This document shows, one piece after another, positions 51,230 through 59,641 of a stretch of DNA of 64,000 nucleotides. The stretch covers positions 62,001 to 126,000 of the forward strand of contig VXAY01002112.1 of NCBI GenBank assembly GCA_013399855.1. The letters are read 5' to 3'. The translations under genes were made by a program, and so were the position numbers. Source of the stretch: Oxyruncus cristatus (taxonomy: Eukaryota > Chordata > Aves > Passeriformes > Cotingidae). Below the pieces are notes generated by a model. That model saw nothing but the letters and a program-made list of their open reading frames with translations. It had not been told where the DNA came from and made no database searches. Within the stretch, counting starts at the first letter, position 1; the number at the start of each line of letters is the position of its first letter.

Positions 51230-53533
51230 CGGCCTCATTATCGTATTTCAAAATAATCTCCCCCTTTATACCCATATTGCCCTGCACTGCCTTTTAGCCT
51301 TTGGGTTTTTGTGTCCGTTTTCTCTCTTCCTCCCTTCCCTCTCTGCTATTTCTGACTGAATTTCTACATTTTTTCCTTCTAGAGAGTTTTAAATTCCTTT
51401 TCCTTTTCACTTGTATTTCAGTCTCTTGCTCCTCCCACCTGCCTCCCCTGCCTCACTGCTGGCCCACTGCTCCAGCAACAGATGTGTTAAATAAAATAAA
51501 TAACTAAATAAATAAACAGCTCAAGCTTATTCCAAAACCCAACAGCCCTGCAGCTGAGCTTTTTGAAAACCAAAGTAGGTTAGAGCTTGTCAAAGCCTGC
51601 AGAGAAGGACCAGCTTGTTCACTGATGTTAACAAGATTTTTAAATGCTTACAGGATGTTTCTGTCAAGTAATACCAGACTACTGATACTCAGCAACACAG
51701 ATTTCCACCCACCTGCACACAAACCTCTCCACAGCCCCCAGGAGTGTCTTCCCCTCTCTTCTCTCACTCACTATTTGACAGCTGTCCCTGTTACAACTTC
51801 CCAGTGTCCAAAAATAAGAGATCCAGGGACTTCCTGAGCCAATAATGGAATCCACACCTATGGATCTGCACCCTGTGATACTTGTTTATAGCTTTTATTC
51901 AGCCTATTTTTAATTTGGTGTCCTCAATATCCACTGACCATGAGCTTTAGTATTTAATTACATACTGTAGGAAAAAGTTCAGTCTTCGGTTCACCTCGAA
52001 TCTTCTTTCTGATACTTTTCCTGGTTGCCACTAATTCTTTTTCCTGTGATAAACTGTGAATAACCATTCCGCCATTCACTTCCGCAGAATCAATTATTTG
52101 AATACATTGATACCATTTATTCTTTTTCACAAGCAGAAAAAATACCCCAGTCTAATGAAGGCCTCCTAATCCTCTCCTCAAGGCCCAGAGAAACTGTGGC
52201 TGCCCCATCCCTGGAAGTGTCCAAAAAGGGGCTTGGAGCAACCTGGGCAAGTGGAAGGTGTCCCTTCCCATGGCAGAGGGTGGAACAAGAGGATCTTTAA
52301 GGTCCCTTCCAGCCCAAACCATCCCATTATTCCATGACTCTATACTTCTGAGACCGCTGCCTCACTTTATACACTTCTCAGATCTTACATGTCCTTTTGG
52401 AAATGAAAGGTGTGACAAAATATCCAGTGTCCAGGATATAAACTTGCTTTATATAGTGGATTTACGTAATGCCAGATTTCTTTCTATCTACCCTTCTGAA
52501 GACACTAAGCAGTGACCTTTGTCTCTCTTTTTCAGCAATTCACTCTCTTTCCAATATATCCACTCTTTTCCCCCACTAGACAGTTCAGTGATGCTTTGCA
52601 TTGAATGATCTCTGTGCCTTTATTCCTTCCTTGGCATCATGACATTTTCTGGCAAATCTTCCGAGTCCCCTTTTTGGATTTGGCTGCCCTAAGTAACTCT
52701 GCGCCACCTGCAAAGTCTGTCACCTCACAGGTTGGTTAAGAGCTTGTTCAATACCACACATCCCTGTGCAATTCCACTGGGAATAGCACTCTGTTTATAA
52801 AACTCACTGTTTATTCCTGCATTGTGTTTCCTTTCACCAGTTATTAAGCCAAGGCAATACCTTCCCCCCCCTCTCATCCCACTGCTCCTGTCAGAGCCTG
52901 TTAAAAACCCAGCTAGGCTATAATTAAAAAAAAAAAAATCAGCCTTGTCTTTATTATCCAGCGAGTCACTTTTTATTTCTTTTCCCTTTAAAGCTTTGCA
53001 CCAAGACACTTTTAATCTGAACCCAGTTGGAAATTCAGGTGTGAGAAACGTGACTTGGTGGTAAACCATCACCAGGATGATTTGCACATATTTCTGGAAG
53101 CACAACCAGCTGCTGCTACTGAGTTTTCAACAGATGCCTCCTCCAAAGCAGCAAAAAAAAAAAACACCAAAAAAAAACCACCAAAAAAACACAACACAGA
53201 AGGAAGAGGAATACAAGGAGAGGGGGAACCTGGAAGAGGGCAACACACCCATCTCCTCCCGGCACTGCTCAGTCCTGCTCACTGAACCCCACTCTAAATC
53301 ATCAGATCATTCAGGCTTGAAATGCAAACTCAACTAATTCCCAAATTTAACAATCCCACTCTGGGACCGACTGTCCAGTCTGATCTCTCCAGGAACAGCC
53401 ACCTATATGGCTTTTAATTTATTCCCCACACTTAGTCCACGGGGGCTCATTTTGCGGGTTATGGCCGTGTCCTACCTGGGAGCGAGGCAGTCAGGATGAG
53501 AGGGAGTAAAATGGATCTCTGGAGCCTCTCCAT
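26844..53533 (-). CDS. IGSF5: IGSF5 (JAM4), whole coding span, eight exons
   Basis: Immunoglobulin superfamily member 5 is a type I membrane adhesion protein of epithelial tight junctions and kidney glomerulus that binds the PDZ scaffold MAGI-1 (family knowledge). Joining 53533-53476, 47300-46980, 46273-45965, 41785-41657, 41097-41073, 37626-37514, 36067-35991 and 26912-26844 gives 1101 nt, that is 366 codons plus TAG, with every junction GT-AG and phases 1,1,1,1,2,1,0. Predicted layout: signal peptide 1-19; Ig1 about 30-126 with Cys46/Cys110 and Trp57; Ig2 about 127-225 with Cys150/Cys205 and Trp163; membrane helix about 241-265; cytoplasmic tail 266-366 ending T-L-V. Ig1 keeps the stretch around DRFTS and the SELIIHN/DSG motif that I recall from mammalian IGSF5. 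At least seven N-X-S/T sequons lie in the ectodomain. Gene identity is firm; exon ends are inferred by eye, without transcripts. Confidence 0.93.
28885..29525 (+). mobile_element. CR1 LINE, 640-bp 3' portion
   Basis: Includes an RT C-terminal remnant ([11 protein letters not shown]), the 3' region and the end cccaaaccgttctacgtttc. Confidence 0.9.
32133..32515 (+). mobile_element. CR1 LINE 3' fragment
   Basis: Starts in the [11 protein letters not shown] remnant and ends cccaaaccattccacgatca. Confidence 0.9.
34975..35108. repeat. AT-rich low-complexity block
   Basis: Mostly TATA, ATTAT and ATAATATA units with local palindromes. Confidence 0.88.
35149..35213 (+). repeat. Three-copy tandem repeat
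   Basis: cacattataattgcttaaggt-type units, the third lengthened by an extra aatt. Confidence 0.88.
35470..35607 (+). mobile_element. CR1 LINE 3' relic, other subfamily
   Basis: Ends ccaacttgagatattctatg, a CR1 tail different from most copies here; the ggtttagttttaggcagccc box precedes it. Sequence from about 35240 may be its diverged upstream part. Confidence 0.7.
35991..36067 (-). CDS. IGSF5: IGSF5 coding exon 7: cytoplasmic tail
   Basis: A 77-nt exon with acceptor attcttcttacag and donor gtaattg. It encodes [17 protein letters not shown] followed by DLYISSVPK and ends in phase 0. The ASLxP...PE pattern lines up with the mammalian tail. A second AG 21 nt downstream, after cagtgtcttccc, could serve as an alternative in-frame acceptor. 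Confidence 0.82.
36068..37513 (-). other. IGSF5: IGSF5 intron 6
   Basis: A 1.4-kb intron. Apart from a T-rich stretch and a GGT repeat at 37079-37150 I see only unique sequence. Confidence 0.8.
37079..37150 (+). repeat. T-rich stretch and GGT repeat
   Basis: T runs followed by about ten GGT units with one AGT. Confidence 0.9.
37514..37626 (-). CDS. IGSF5: IGSF5 coding exon 6: charged cytoplasmic segment
   Basis: A 113-nt exon with acceptor ttcttgtttccag and donor gtgagtct. It encodes [14 protein letters not shown], then [12 protein letters not shown] and ends EQRP. The lysine/glutamate-rich start and the N-x-E/N-x-GY motif match the mammalian IGSF5 tail, where a similar K/E-rich run precedes ENSGY. 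The tyrosine in GYLP may be a signalling or endocytic site (inference). Confidence 0.9.
38350..38695 (+). mobile_element. CR1 LINE 3' fragment
   Basis: Has the cttctcccagggaacagggg and ttggacatcaggaggaattt boxes and ends ggatcctgtcattctac. Confidence 0.85.
38988..39290. repeat. 140-bp direct duplication around one N
   Basis: 38988-39139 and 39141-39290 are nearly identical, differing at about two positions plus homopolymer length, and meet at a single N at 39140 in T/A runs. Best read as two overlapping contig ends that were not merged. Confidence 0.9.
40023..40176 (-). mobile_element. CR1 LINE, first half of an interrupted copy
   Basis: Minus-strand CR1 3' end, cut after ctctctggac; its continuation is at 40450-40540. 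Confidence 0.85.
40177..40449 (+). mobile_element. CR1 LINE inserted into another CR1
   Basis: Plus-strand CR1 ending ctatgattctatgattct, placed inside the minus-strand CR1 and flanked by the 10-bp duplication ctctctggac. It carries the 5-N gap at 40227-40231. By comparison with 24402-25235, about 330 bp is missing at that point. Confidence 0.85.
40227..40231. other. Assembly gap (5 N)
   Basis: Small N run within the inserted CR1. Confidence 0.99.
40450..40540 (-). mobile_element. CR1 LINE, second half of the interrupted copy
   Basis: Continues the element of 40023-40176 (tctcaccaccctcgcagcaa, then cctaatatcaaacctaaacc). Confidence 0.8.
40555..40850. promoter_or_regulatory. GC-rich island inside IGSF5 intron 5
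   Basis: About 300 bp with many CpG (ggcggcggcggcaatcgccc and neighbours) between a CR1 and AT-rich DNA. Might be a promoter, enhancer or retained GC-rich segment; no splice-supported exon was found here. Confidence 0.4.
41073..41097 (-). CDS. IGSF5: IGSF5 coding exon 5: 25-nt microexon
   Basis: Only 25 nt between acceptor tttctttctcag and donor gtaagtcgg, entering in phase 1 and leaving in phase 2. It encodes A-STYQSEI-R across the junctions and is the only arrangement I found that joins exon 4 (phase 1) to exon 6 (which needs phase 2). Tyr276 and nearby Ser/Thr could be phosphorylated (inference). It is too short for most ORF-based gene finders. Confidence 0.82.
41098..41656 (-). other. 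IGSF5: IGSF5 intron 4
   Basis: A 559-bp intron between the transmembrane exon and the microexon. It includes an AAAT-rich low-complexity patch at 41104-41145 next to the microexon acceptor. Confidence 0.8.
41657..41785 (-). CDS. IGSF5: IGSF5 coding exon 4: stalk and transmembrane helix
   Basis: A 129-nt phase 1-1 exon. It encodes an acidic stalk (YYSEDNGNS), then a hydrophobic helix beginning WVVVLAVVL and ending about 25 residues later at RCCLKRR, a basic stop-transfer signal. The two cysteines beside the membrane are possible palmitoylation sites (inference). The acceptor is tttgacag and the donor gtgagtgg. An open reading frame running on past 41657 reads intron and should not be annotated. 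Confidence 0.92.
42616..42760 (-). mobile_element. CR1 LINE 3' fragment
   Basis: Tail complement gagaatcacaggatggtttg and ccttccactagcccaggttg box. Confidence 0.88.
45478..45592 (+). mobile_element. CR1 LINE 3' relic
   Basis: Has the ccccatccctggaagtgtcc box through ggaatgagatgatatctgg; the final tail is lost. Confidence 0.8.
45965..46273 (-). CDS. IGSF5: IGSF5 coding exon 3: Ig2 domain
   Basis: A 309-nt phase 1-1 exon coding for the membrane-proximal Ig domain. The acceptor is ccctcccacag and the donor gtaagcg. It shows Cys in EIVCEA, Trp in DITWM, the strand E motif LSILTV and the second Cys in LTCLAD. The P-D-I-S/T-W and S-I-L-x-x-T-P motifs agree with mammalian IGSF5. Several sequons (NGS, NST, NRT, NDS, NAT, NST) suggest heavy glycosylation. 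Confidence 0.94.
46274..46979 (-). other. IGSF5: IGSF5 intron 2
   Basis: A 706-bp intron between the two Ig exons. I see no repeat or gene inside. Confidence 0.88.
46980..47300 (-). CDS. IGSF5: IGSF5 coding exon 2: Ig1 (V-type) domain
   Basis: A 321-nt phase 1-1 exon encoding one whole Ig domain, the usual one-domain-one-exon plan of the superfamily. The acceptor is ttcctttcag and the donor is gtgtgtatg after ...LSVQ. Residues seen: B-strand Cys in RFNCTV, core Trp in ILIW, and the DSGRIEC motif carrying the F-strand Cys. Three sequons are present (NAT, NCT, NYT). The DRFTS...FTSELIIHN block is the best match to mammalian IGSF5. Confidence 0.95.
52183..52345 (+). mobile_element. CR1 LINE 3' fragment
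   Basis: gcccagagaaactgtggctg through ccattattccatgactc, with a small internal deletion. Confidence 0.85.
52560..53060 (-). mobile_element. Ancient CR1/L3-like reverse transcriptase relic
   Basis: Minus-strand frames keep traces of RT motifs: [11 protein letters not shown] resembles the S-G-x-P-Q-G-S-V-L box, and about 40 nt on, [12 protein letters not shown] resembles F-A-D-D-T-x-L-x-R-A, with both catalytic aspartates changed. Stops and frameshifts abound. It is much older than the other CR1 copies. Confidence 0.5.
53476..53533 (-). CDS. IGSF5: IGSF5 coding exon 1: start codon and signal peptide
   Basis: Reads [19 protein letters not shown] plus one nucleotide, then donor gtagga. A basic start followed by a Leu/Ile-rich core is a typical secretory signal peptide. 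This ATG is the first in frame: reading upstream, the frame meets TGA-TAA near 53625 with no earlier ATG. The phase-1 end joins exon 2 to give ...SLP-G-LGCC, placing cleavage near residues 19-22. The start context is weak (C at -3, G at +4). Two short upstream ATGs out of frame lie within 55 nt. Confidence 0.88.
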
Positions 53534-53599
53534 TGGAGCATTCTCTCCTGGTCCCTCAGGCAGAAAGCCACCAGCAGTCAGTGCATCCTTGAGGAGAAG
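53534..53599 (-). promoter_or_regulatory. IGSF5: Probable IGSF5 5' UTR with two short uORFs
   Basis: Directly upstream of the IGSF5 start there is an ATG at 53586 that stops after two codons, and an ATG at 53541 that opens a 16-codon frame overlapping the main start. The latter has A at -3, better than the main start. A possible splice acceptor (ccttgtccttcag) sits at 53600, so this may be the 5' part of an exon preceded by a non-coding exon. No TATA box or CpG island touches this point. Confidence 0.4.
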
Positions 53600-55344
53600 C
53601 TGAAGGACAAGGACTTATCAAGCCTCTGCTTTGCGTCCTGTGATCAATGTGACTTTGTGTGACCTGTAATACCAACAGGGGGAAAAGATTAAATGAGGGA
53701 AGGTTTGGAAGGAGAGCAGAATCGTTCCTCAAATAACTGTTTCAAAAGACAGAGAGGAACTTCCTTCAGCAGAGAAACCTCCTCCTACGGATCCCACGTC
53801 TCTTGTGCCCTTAGTCCCTCCTGGCTATTACAACACTGCTGCTTCAGGACTGACTGGGTCAGGGGAGCTCCAGCTTCAACACTGATGTTAACCATGAGAA
53901 ACGGGGAAAAATGAGCTGCCCAAAACTGTACATCTGTGTATCTGTGTATCTGCCACTGGTGTCCTGGCAGACTAATGAACCCTCTGCTCCATCACTCGCT
54001 GCCATGCTGGGCACCAGCCCCTCCCTTGGGGTCAGAGTGGCACAGACCTCCTTTTGTAGGGGTTATTACCCCCCTCTCAGGAAACTGATGCCCCCTGTGC
54101 CAGGTATCCTTCAGGAGAGGAGGGATACAGAATGTTGCTTTGATGTGTTTCCGCGTGCTTTACTCCAAAACTAGCATTCCTGTTCATCCATTTCCAGGGA
54201 GAGCTCGCTGCCATCATTGCTGTGGCAGTCCTGTCACACAGGGGCCACGCCGGACAGGAGGAACAGCTCCTGCCGCTCTGGCCTCTCCATCTCACCTGCC
54301 CTGGGGCAAGGATGAGAAACATGAAATCTCCTCCCAGCTCCCCAGACTGAGCACTCAGAAAGGCTGATGGTGCAGAGAAGGCCACCAGGGTTATTTCTCT
54401 GAACCTCCGAGTGCCCCTTTAACCCCAAAATAAACCACCAGCAGCTCTCCACCGTGATCAGAGATAATACACAGAGGTAACACACAGGTGGTGTGAGCCA
54501 CCACCTTACTTCTGCATTTTCTGCCATTCAGTGTTTGTGATTCACCTGTGAGATATTGTTCTCCTCCCTCTCAAAATACGTGGGAGTTTGACTGCGCTGC
54601 CTGGTTCACAAAGTCCTCCCCCGGGAAACCGAAGCTTGACCTCGTGAAAGAAGTCACGGCACAGAGGATGTGGTTTTGTGGCCAGACCACACTTCTGGCC
54701 AGGAAAGTGTTTCTGATTTGGGGGGTGTTCTTTGCGGCAGCACATTGTGCAAGGCATAATGACATTTCTTCTCAGCCCAGCTGGCATCCCGCTCCACATT
54801 TTCCCTTTTTACAGGCTTTCACTTTACCTTAAAAACTTAGGGGCCAGCCCTGTCAACTAAGCAACAGTTTAAGCCAAAAAACCCTCCTTGTGGGTTTATT
54901 TCTTCACCTGTTTGTTCACAGGCTGGTTTGGGTTCACCCCGTGCATTTCGAAAGGTTTTGGGTTTTTTTCTCACTTCTCACGTTTCCCGTGTGGGGAGGG
55001 AGGGTCCCTGTGCACGGCCTGGAGGGATTTCTCCTGGCTCTGTCACCGGGATGGCTCTTGGCACGTACGCAGATCAGTCAGTGGTTACAAGAGTCAGTAT
55101 TATCTGTCACACCAAGTGAAACAGCCCAAGTGAAGCAGCAGGAAACAAAAACAAAAGCCAGGGCAGGGTCCTTTTCCAGGAAGCTGTGATGCCCAGCAGG
55201 ATCTCCAGGGCTGGAGAGAACCCCCCTGGCCAGGGCAGCCTTCATACCCACAAATCCGTCTGCACCGATGCAATCTGAGCTGGGCAAAGTTTGTTGGTTT
55301 TTTTTGTTTGTTTGGTTGGTTGGTTTTTTGTTTTTTTTTTTTTT

Positions 55345-55405
55345 TTTTTTTGGTAAAAAAAACACCGGAGANTTTTTTTGTGGCAAAAAATAAACCGGAG
55401 AGAAT
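55345..55405. other. Single-N gap with repeated edges
   Basis: N at 55372. The T-run, ggtaaaaa and accggaga before it are matched by T-run, ggcaaaaa and accggaga after it, suggesting overlapping contig ends. Confidence 0.8.
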
Positions 55406-55619
55406 CTGATGCCAAAATCCAGGCCAAAAATGAGTAAACAGCGCGGGGTGAAGCAGAACAGGACGGGGAAAGGAGGTATCTATAACGTTTTGTTTCACTT
55501 TGTTTCAAAGTGGACTCTCAAAGGGCCGGGAAATACTATCTGATCCTCAGATGAAACGGGATATTTTGGCTGAGGATGAATTAAATGCCTGGGGTTTGTC
55601 CTGTGCTGCTTTTCACCCT

Positions 55620-56740
55620 GCAGGTGCGGGGGGTGAGTCGCGTCGCCGGGGCTGCTCTGAGCGGCTCCCTCCCTCACCCACGACTCCCTCTCTCCTCCAC
55701 CACGCAGGCAGGGGGATAATGACGATACTATCGCCCTAGAGGAATGGCAACTGGATCCAGCCTGGCACAGAGCGGGGCTCGGATGCTTTGGAACACCCAT
55801 CCCGAATGCCAGGAAGCAGAGTAGGAGATGGGAGTCACAAAAAGCCTCTCTGTTCGCCCCGCTGCCGCCACCCCAGGGCAGCCTTCCGGCTGAGGCAAGA
55901 GCATGAGAAAGGCTTAAATTATCCTCCGTCCTCCAGCTCCTTCTGCTGGGAAGGCAATAAAATTCCTGGAGGGGTTACCTGGATCACATCCCTGGGTGCC
56001 GAGAGGTGCTTCCACCGCTTTCCCGCTGGCGACAGGTCCGGCTCACGCTCCCGAGCCAGGGGGCGCAGGAGGAGGAGGAGGCTGGAGGTGTTCAAAGCGA
56101 GGATTCCTGGGTCCCCTCACCTGCTGTCCCGGGGAAACCTCCCTCAGGTGTCGGGGTGACTGTCCCTCAGCCCTGGGGCACTCGCCCGTCCCGCACTGTC
56201 CCCGTGGCACGAAAGGGTGGCCTCTCCCCTTCCCTCCGCCCCAACACGCCCGTCGGTCGCCCCGTTAATGTTTAACCGGTCCCACAGGAGGAAGTGAGGC
56301 ACGGCCGGTGACACACACAGGGAACAAACTTCACGCCATCCGAGCCCAGGGGCTGGGTGGGTGCCAGCGCCTGACCCTGGGCGTTGCTCGGCAGGGCTGC
56401 TCTTCCGTGAGGGGGGCTGTTCTTCCAGGGGTTCAACCCCGCAGGTGAGTTGGGGGGCACCAGTTTTCCCGCTGCGATGACACCTGGGAGTGCGAAGATC
56501 CTGGCACCGATTCGGTTTTCGCCCCGTCACAACCACACGGGTGAGGGTGACGGTGCCTGGCACCGGTTTTCCGCTGTTGTCATGACCCAGGTGGGTGTGA
56601 GGGTGCCTGGTGCCAGGGCTGGAGCCCATCCCGCTGTTCCCGTGCTGCAGGACCCGTGGCAGAGAGCAGAAGTGCCCGTGCCAGCCGTGCCCTCACCACT
56701 GTCACCCACGAGGTCCATCGGCAGCCCCTGGCACGGTGAG
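55620..56740. other. GC-rich block upstream of IGSF5
   Basis: A moderately CpG-rich kilobase about 2-3 kb above the IGSF5 start. Its right part (56440-56690) has degenerate units of the type ggtgcctggcaccggttttc, a decayed minisatellite. Possibly a distal promoter with a non-coding first exon (inference); no coding frame is convincing. Confidence 0.4.
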
Positions 56741-56817
56741 GGGATGGGGCAGGGCCAGGGAACATCCAGGGGGAAGTAGCTGAAGGAGGTGGGGCAAGGG
56801 AAGGGCTGGAGACAAGG

Positions 56818-56873
56818 CTTTGTAAAACTTTACATGTAAAACTTTACATGTAAAACTTTCACACGTAAAATTC
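56818..56873 (+). repeat. Short tandem repeat, 16-bp unit
   Basis: taaaactttacatg-type unit in about three and a half copies, the last diverged. Confidence 0.85.
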
Positions 56874-56942
56874 TACGTTGTACCAAAGGGCCCATCCAGG
56901 GGACTCGGACAGGGACGAGGACACAGCAGGCTGTGGCAGAGT

Positions 56943-57180
56943 CACAAAATCACGGGATCACTGAGTTTGGAAAAGCCCTCCCAGCCCATCCACTCCACCC
57001 TGTGCCCATCCCCACCCTGTCCCCCAGCCCAGAGCACTGAGTGCCACGGCCAGGCCTTCCTTGGACACCTCCAGGGCTGGGCACTCCAAACCTCCCTGGG
57101 CAGCCCCTGCCAAGGCCTGACCACCCTTTCCAGCAAGAAATTCCTCCTTATGTCCAGCTCTTGCCGCCTTCCTCTTCCTC
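56943..57180 (-). mobile_element. CR1 LINE 3' fragment
   Basis: Same subfamily as 38350-38695 in opposite orientation (ccagcccagagcactgagtg box). Confidence 0.88.
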
Positions 57181-57463
57181 CCAGAGCTGAACTGCATCCT
57201 GCTCATTACATCATTGTAGGTCAGCAAGTTGAACTGATGTGACACATCAGGAGATTTTTGTTATGACTCCATCTGCTGGGAAGTTTAAATACTAAAGAGG
57301 GGACGTACAACTTTCCTGAAATATATTTCCTACTAAGCACAGCAGCAGTTCTAGCAAGTAGAAATTAATGCCACAATGAAAGGTTCAGTTCAACAAAGGG
57401 AAATGAAACATTCTGTTTGGGGAATTGTGACCAATTTCCGAAAAGACGTTTCAAAAACTTTAC

Positions 57464-57469
57464 TTTATT
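57464..57469 (-). terminator. Isolated minus-strand AATAAA
   Basis: An AATAAA preceded on its strand by about 500 bp of repeat-poor, UTR-like sequence (57480-58000). It could end a transcript from an upstream gene such as B3GALT5, but nothing else supports this. Confidence 0.2.
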
Positions 57470-57927
57470 AGAAAAAAAAAAAAAAAGAAATCACCCTGCC
57501 TTGTTAAAAACAATAGTTATGAAACATCCAGGAAGATGATTTTTTTTTTTAACCAGTTACAATTTTTTCTTATTGCTTTCTTGCTTTTACAAACTTCTCC
57601 ATTTTTAAAGTCTAAAATCCCACATTCTTGTTCCACCAGCAGCCCCACTTTTATAACAATATTCTTGAAATACCTTCTGTACAGTTATGTCTGAATAAAG
57701 CCAGAGCAAGAAAAGGTGCAGCATCTAACGAGCCGATTCCATCACTGGTTGCCCAAAAAGGAAAAGTGCAGAGGGTTAAAAGAGATTGACTGGATTTTTA
57801 GCTTGAATTAATACAGATAACTCTTCGTAAAAGTGCTTTGGAAAGGATAATAGCTGCTTTTAAAACTTCTACAGAACTGCTGAGGAGAGATTGGCTGTGT
57901 CATCTTTCTAATTGCTCTTCAGGTAGA

Positions 57928-57970
57928 TTTAAGCTGCTGTTAGGGTGCTAGGGTAGATTTAAGCTGCTTG
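57928..57970 (+). repeat. Two-copy short repeat
   Basis: gtagatttaagctgct occurs twice 28 bp apart. Confidence 0.75.
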
Positions 57971-58299
57971 TCCTCTTCTCTGCCAGACTAAAGCCTTGCT
58001 CCCGCAGCATCTCCTCACCGGTGCTGTGCTCCAGACCTTCGCCCACTTGATGTCCTGCCACTGGAATTCTCTACATCCAGCCTGTGCTGAGGGGCATAAA
58101 AACACACAGGATTCCCAGATGTGTCTAGTGGAGGGAAATAGTAGTTTCTCTGAACTTGCTGGCGATACTTCTGGAATGTCCCCTGGTACCTGGTTTGCAG
58201 TGAGAGCTGCACTGCTGGCTTGTGTTCCCCCCGATGTTCATTGCACCCAGCTCTCTTCACTGAGAGTTTTTGTCACCCACTGTCGCTTAGGTGGGACCA

Positions 58300-58545
58300 C
58301 TGCAGCTCATACCTTCAGGTTGTTGCACCTGATGTGCAGAACTTTGTGCTCCTTCACGCTGGAAGTCACAATATTTCCGTTGGCCCAGACCTCAGGCGTA
58401 TGAAGGTCTCTCTGGATGTCATGTTACTGCACCTGAGCTGCTGCCCCACCACAGGGATTCATTGCCATCCCCTCAGTGGAGAGAGAACAGAATCATTTAG
58501 GTTGGAAAAGACGTCCAAAATCACTGAGAAAGGCTGAAACCCAGA
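58300..58545 (-). mobile_element. Old CR1 fragments
   Basis: 58300-58440 is a diverged CR1 RT-end segment (cctgatgtgcagaactttgt) and 58488-58545 a CR1 3' tail (gaatcatttaggttggaaaa). Confidence 0.6.
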
Positions 58546-59391
58546 GTGGGAGCCGGGTGAGTTGTGGCCCAGAGCATTCTCTGTGTTTATGTCCTGCTCT
58601 GGATCTGCCCCCGGTGGGAATCATCAGGAGGGCACCTGTCACCTCCACCCACACCCACTGGCTTGGCTGCATCAGCTGGAATCTTCCTGGCTGAATCTGA
58701 CGCTCGGGTGAACGGATTCAAATGTCCTTTGTTTTCCCTGGGGCTGCTCAGGCGACCAGCACATGCATTCCTATTTGATTAACTCTTCATTAGTGCCCTG
58801 TCAGCTCCTTCCTTACTTTGATTTGTCTGATGAACCGCGATATCGTCCTGAATGCACAACCTTTGGCACAGGCGAGGAAGGGTGTGGGATAAGACATTAC
58901 ATGATCAGTTGTCTGAATCCCCAGCTGCTGAGGACACCCAAGGCTGCCCATGCCCCTGACTGTTCAAACGATCAGGTCCTAAGTTTTGCCACTCTGATTT
59001 AAACGGGAAGTCATTTTGTGAATCATCAGCCTGCACACCAGGCAGATTCCTACCTCCCACTCCAGTTCCTCTAGACAGTTCTTTCCAATCCTTCCTTTTT
59101 CTTCTACCTGTAAGTAGGAGGATTTTTACGCATTTCCCCCCCCTTTCCCCCCCCCACAACCCTTCCAAACTCTTCTGTGTGTGGTGTGTAAACTGCTGGA
59201 GCAACCCCCACACATGCGTGTTGGTCTGGAACATAAATCTATCCAGCTTGCTGTGCAATCCCACGCTGGAAGCTCCAAGGGAAATGGACTTCCTGGGAGC
59301 CTCCTGTCACTGCCCCTGGGGCCATGAGTGCAGTTTGTTCATCCCTCACGGGAGAACTGGACAAATTGTCATGATGGGAATGGTTAAAAAC

Positions 59392-59641
59392 TGAAAGAGA
59401 GTAGGTTTAGATTAGATGTTAGGAAAAAAATCTTCCCTGTGAGGGTGGGGAGACCCTGGCACAGGTTGCCCAGAGAAGCTGTGGCTGCCCCTGGCTCCCT
59501 GGAAGTGTCCAAGGCCAGGTTGGACGGGGCTTGGAGCAACCTGGGCTAGTGGAAGGTGTCCCTGCCCGTGGCAGGAGGGTTGAAATGAGATGATTTTTAA
59601 GGTGCCTTCCAACCCAGACCATTCCATGATTCTGTGATGGA
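59392..59641 (+). mobile_element. CR1 LINE 3' fragment
   Basis: Standard 3' region ending accattccatgattctgtga. Confidence 0.9.

Larger units (their letters stand above)
47301..53475 (-). other. IGSF5: IGSF5 intron 1
   Basis: A 6.2-kb GT-AG intron between the signal-peptide exon and Ig1. It holds a decayed CR1-clade reverse transcriptase on the minus strand (about 52560-53060), a younger CR1 fragment (52183-52345), a T23 run near 51200-51229 and a short AATA repeat at 51488-51516. I see no other exon. Confidence 0.8.

Noticed and set aside
58015..58260. 81-codon minus-strand frame as an upstream gene
   Set aside because: No recognised family and it adjoins decayed CR1 sequence; not enough to call a gene.
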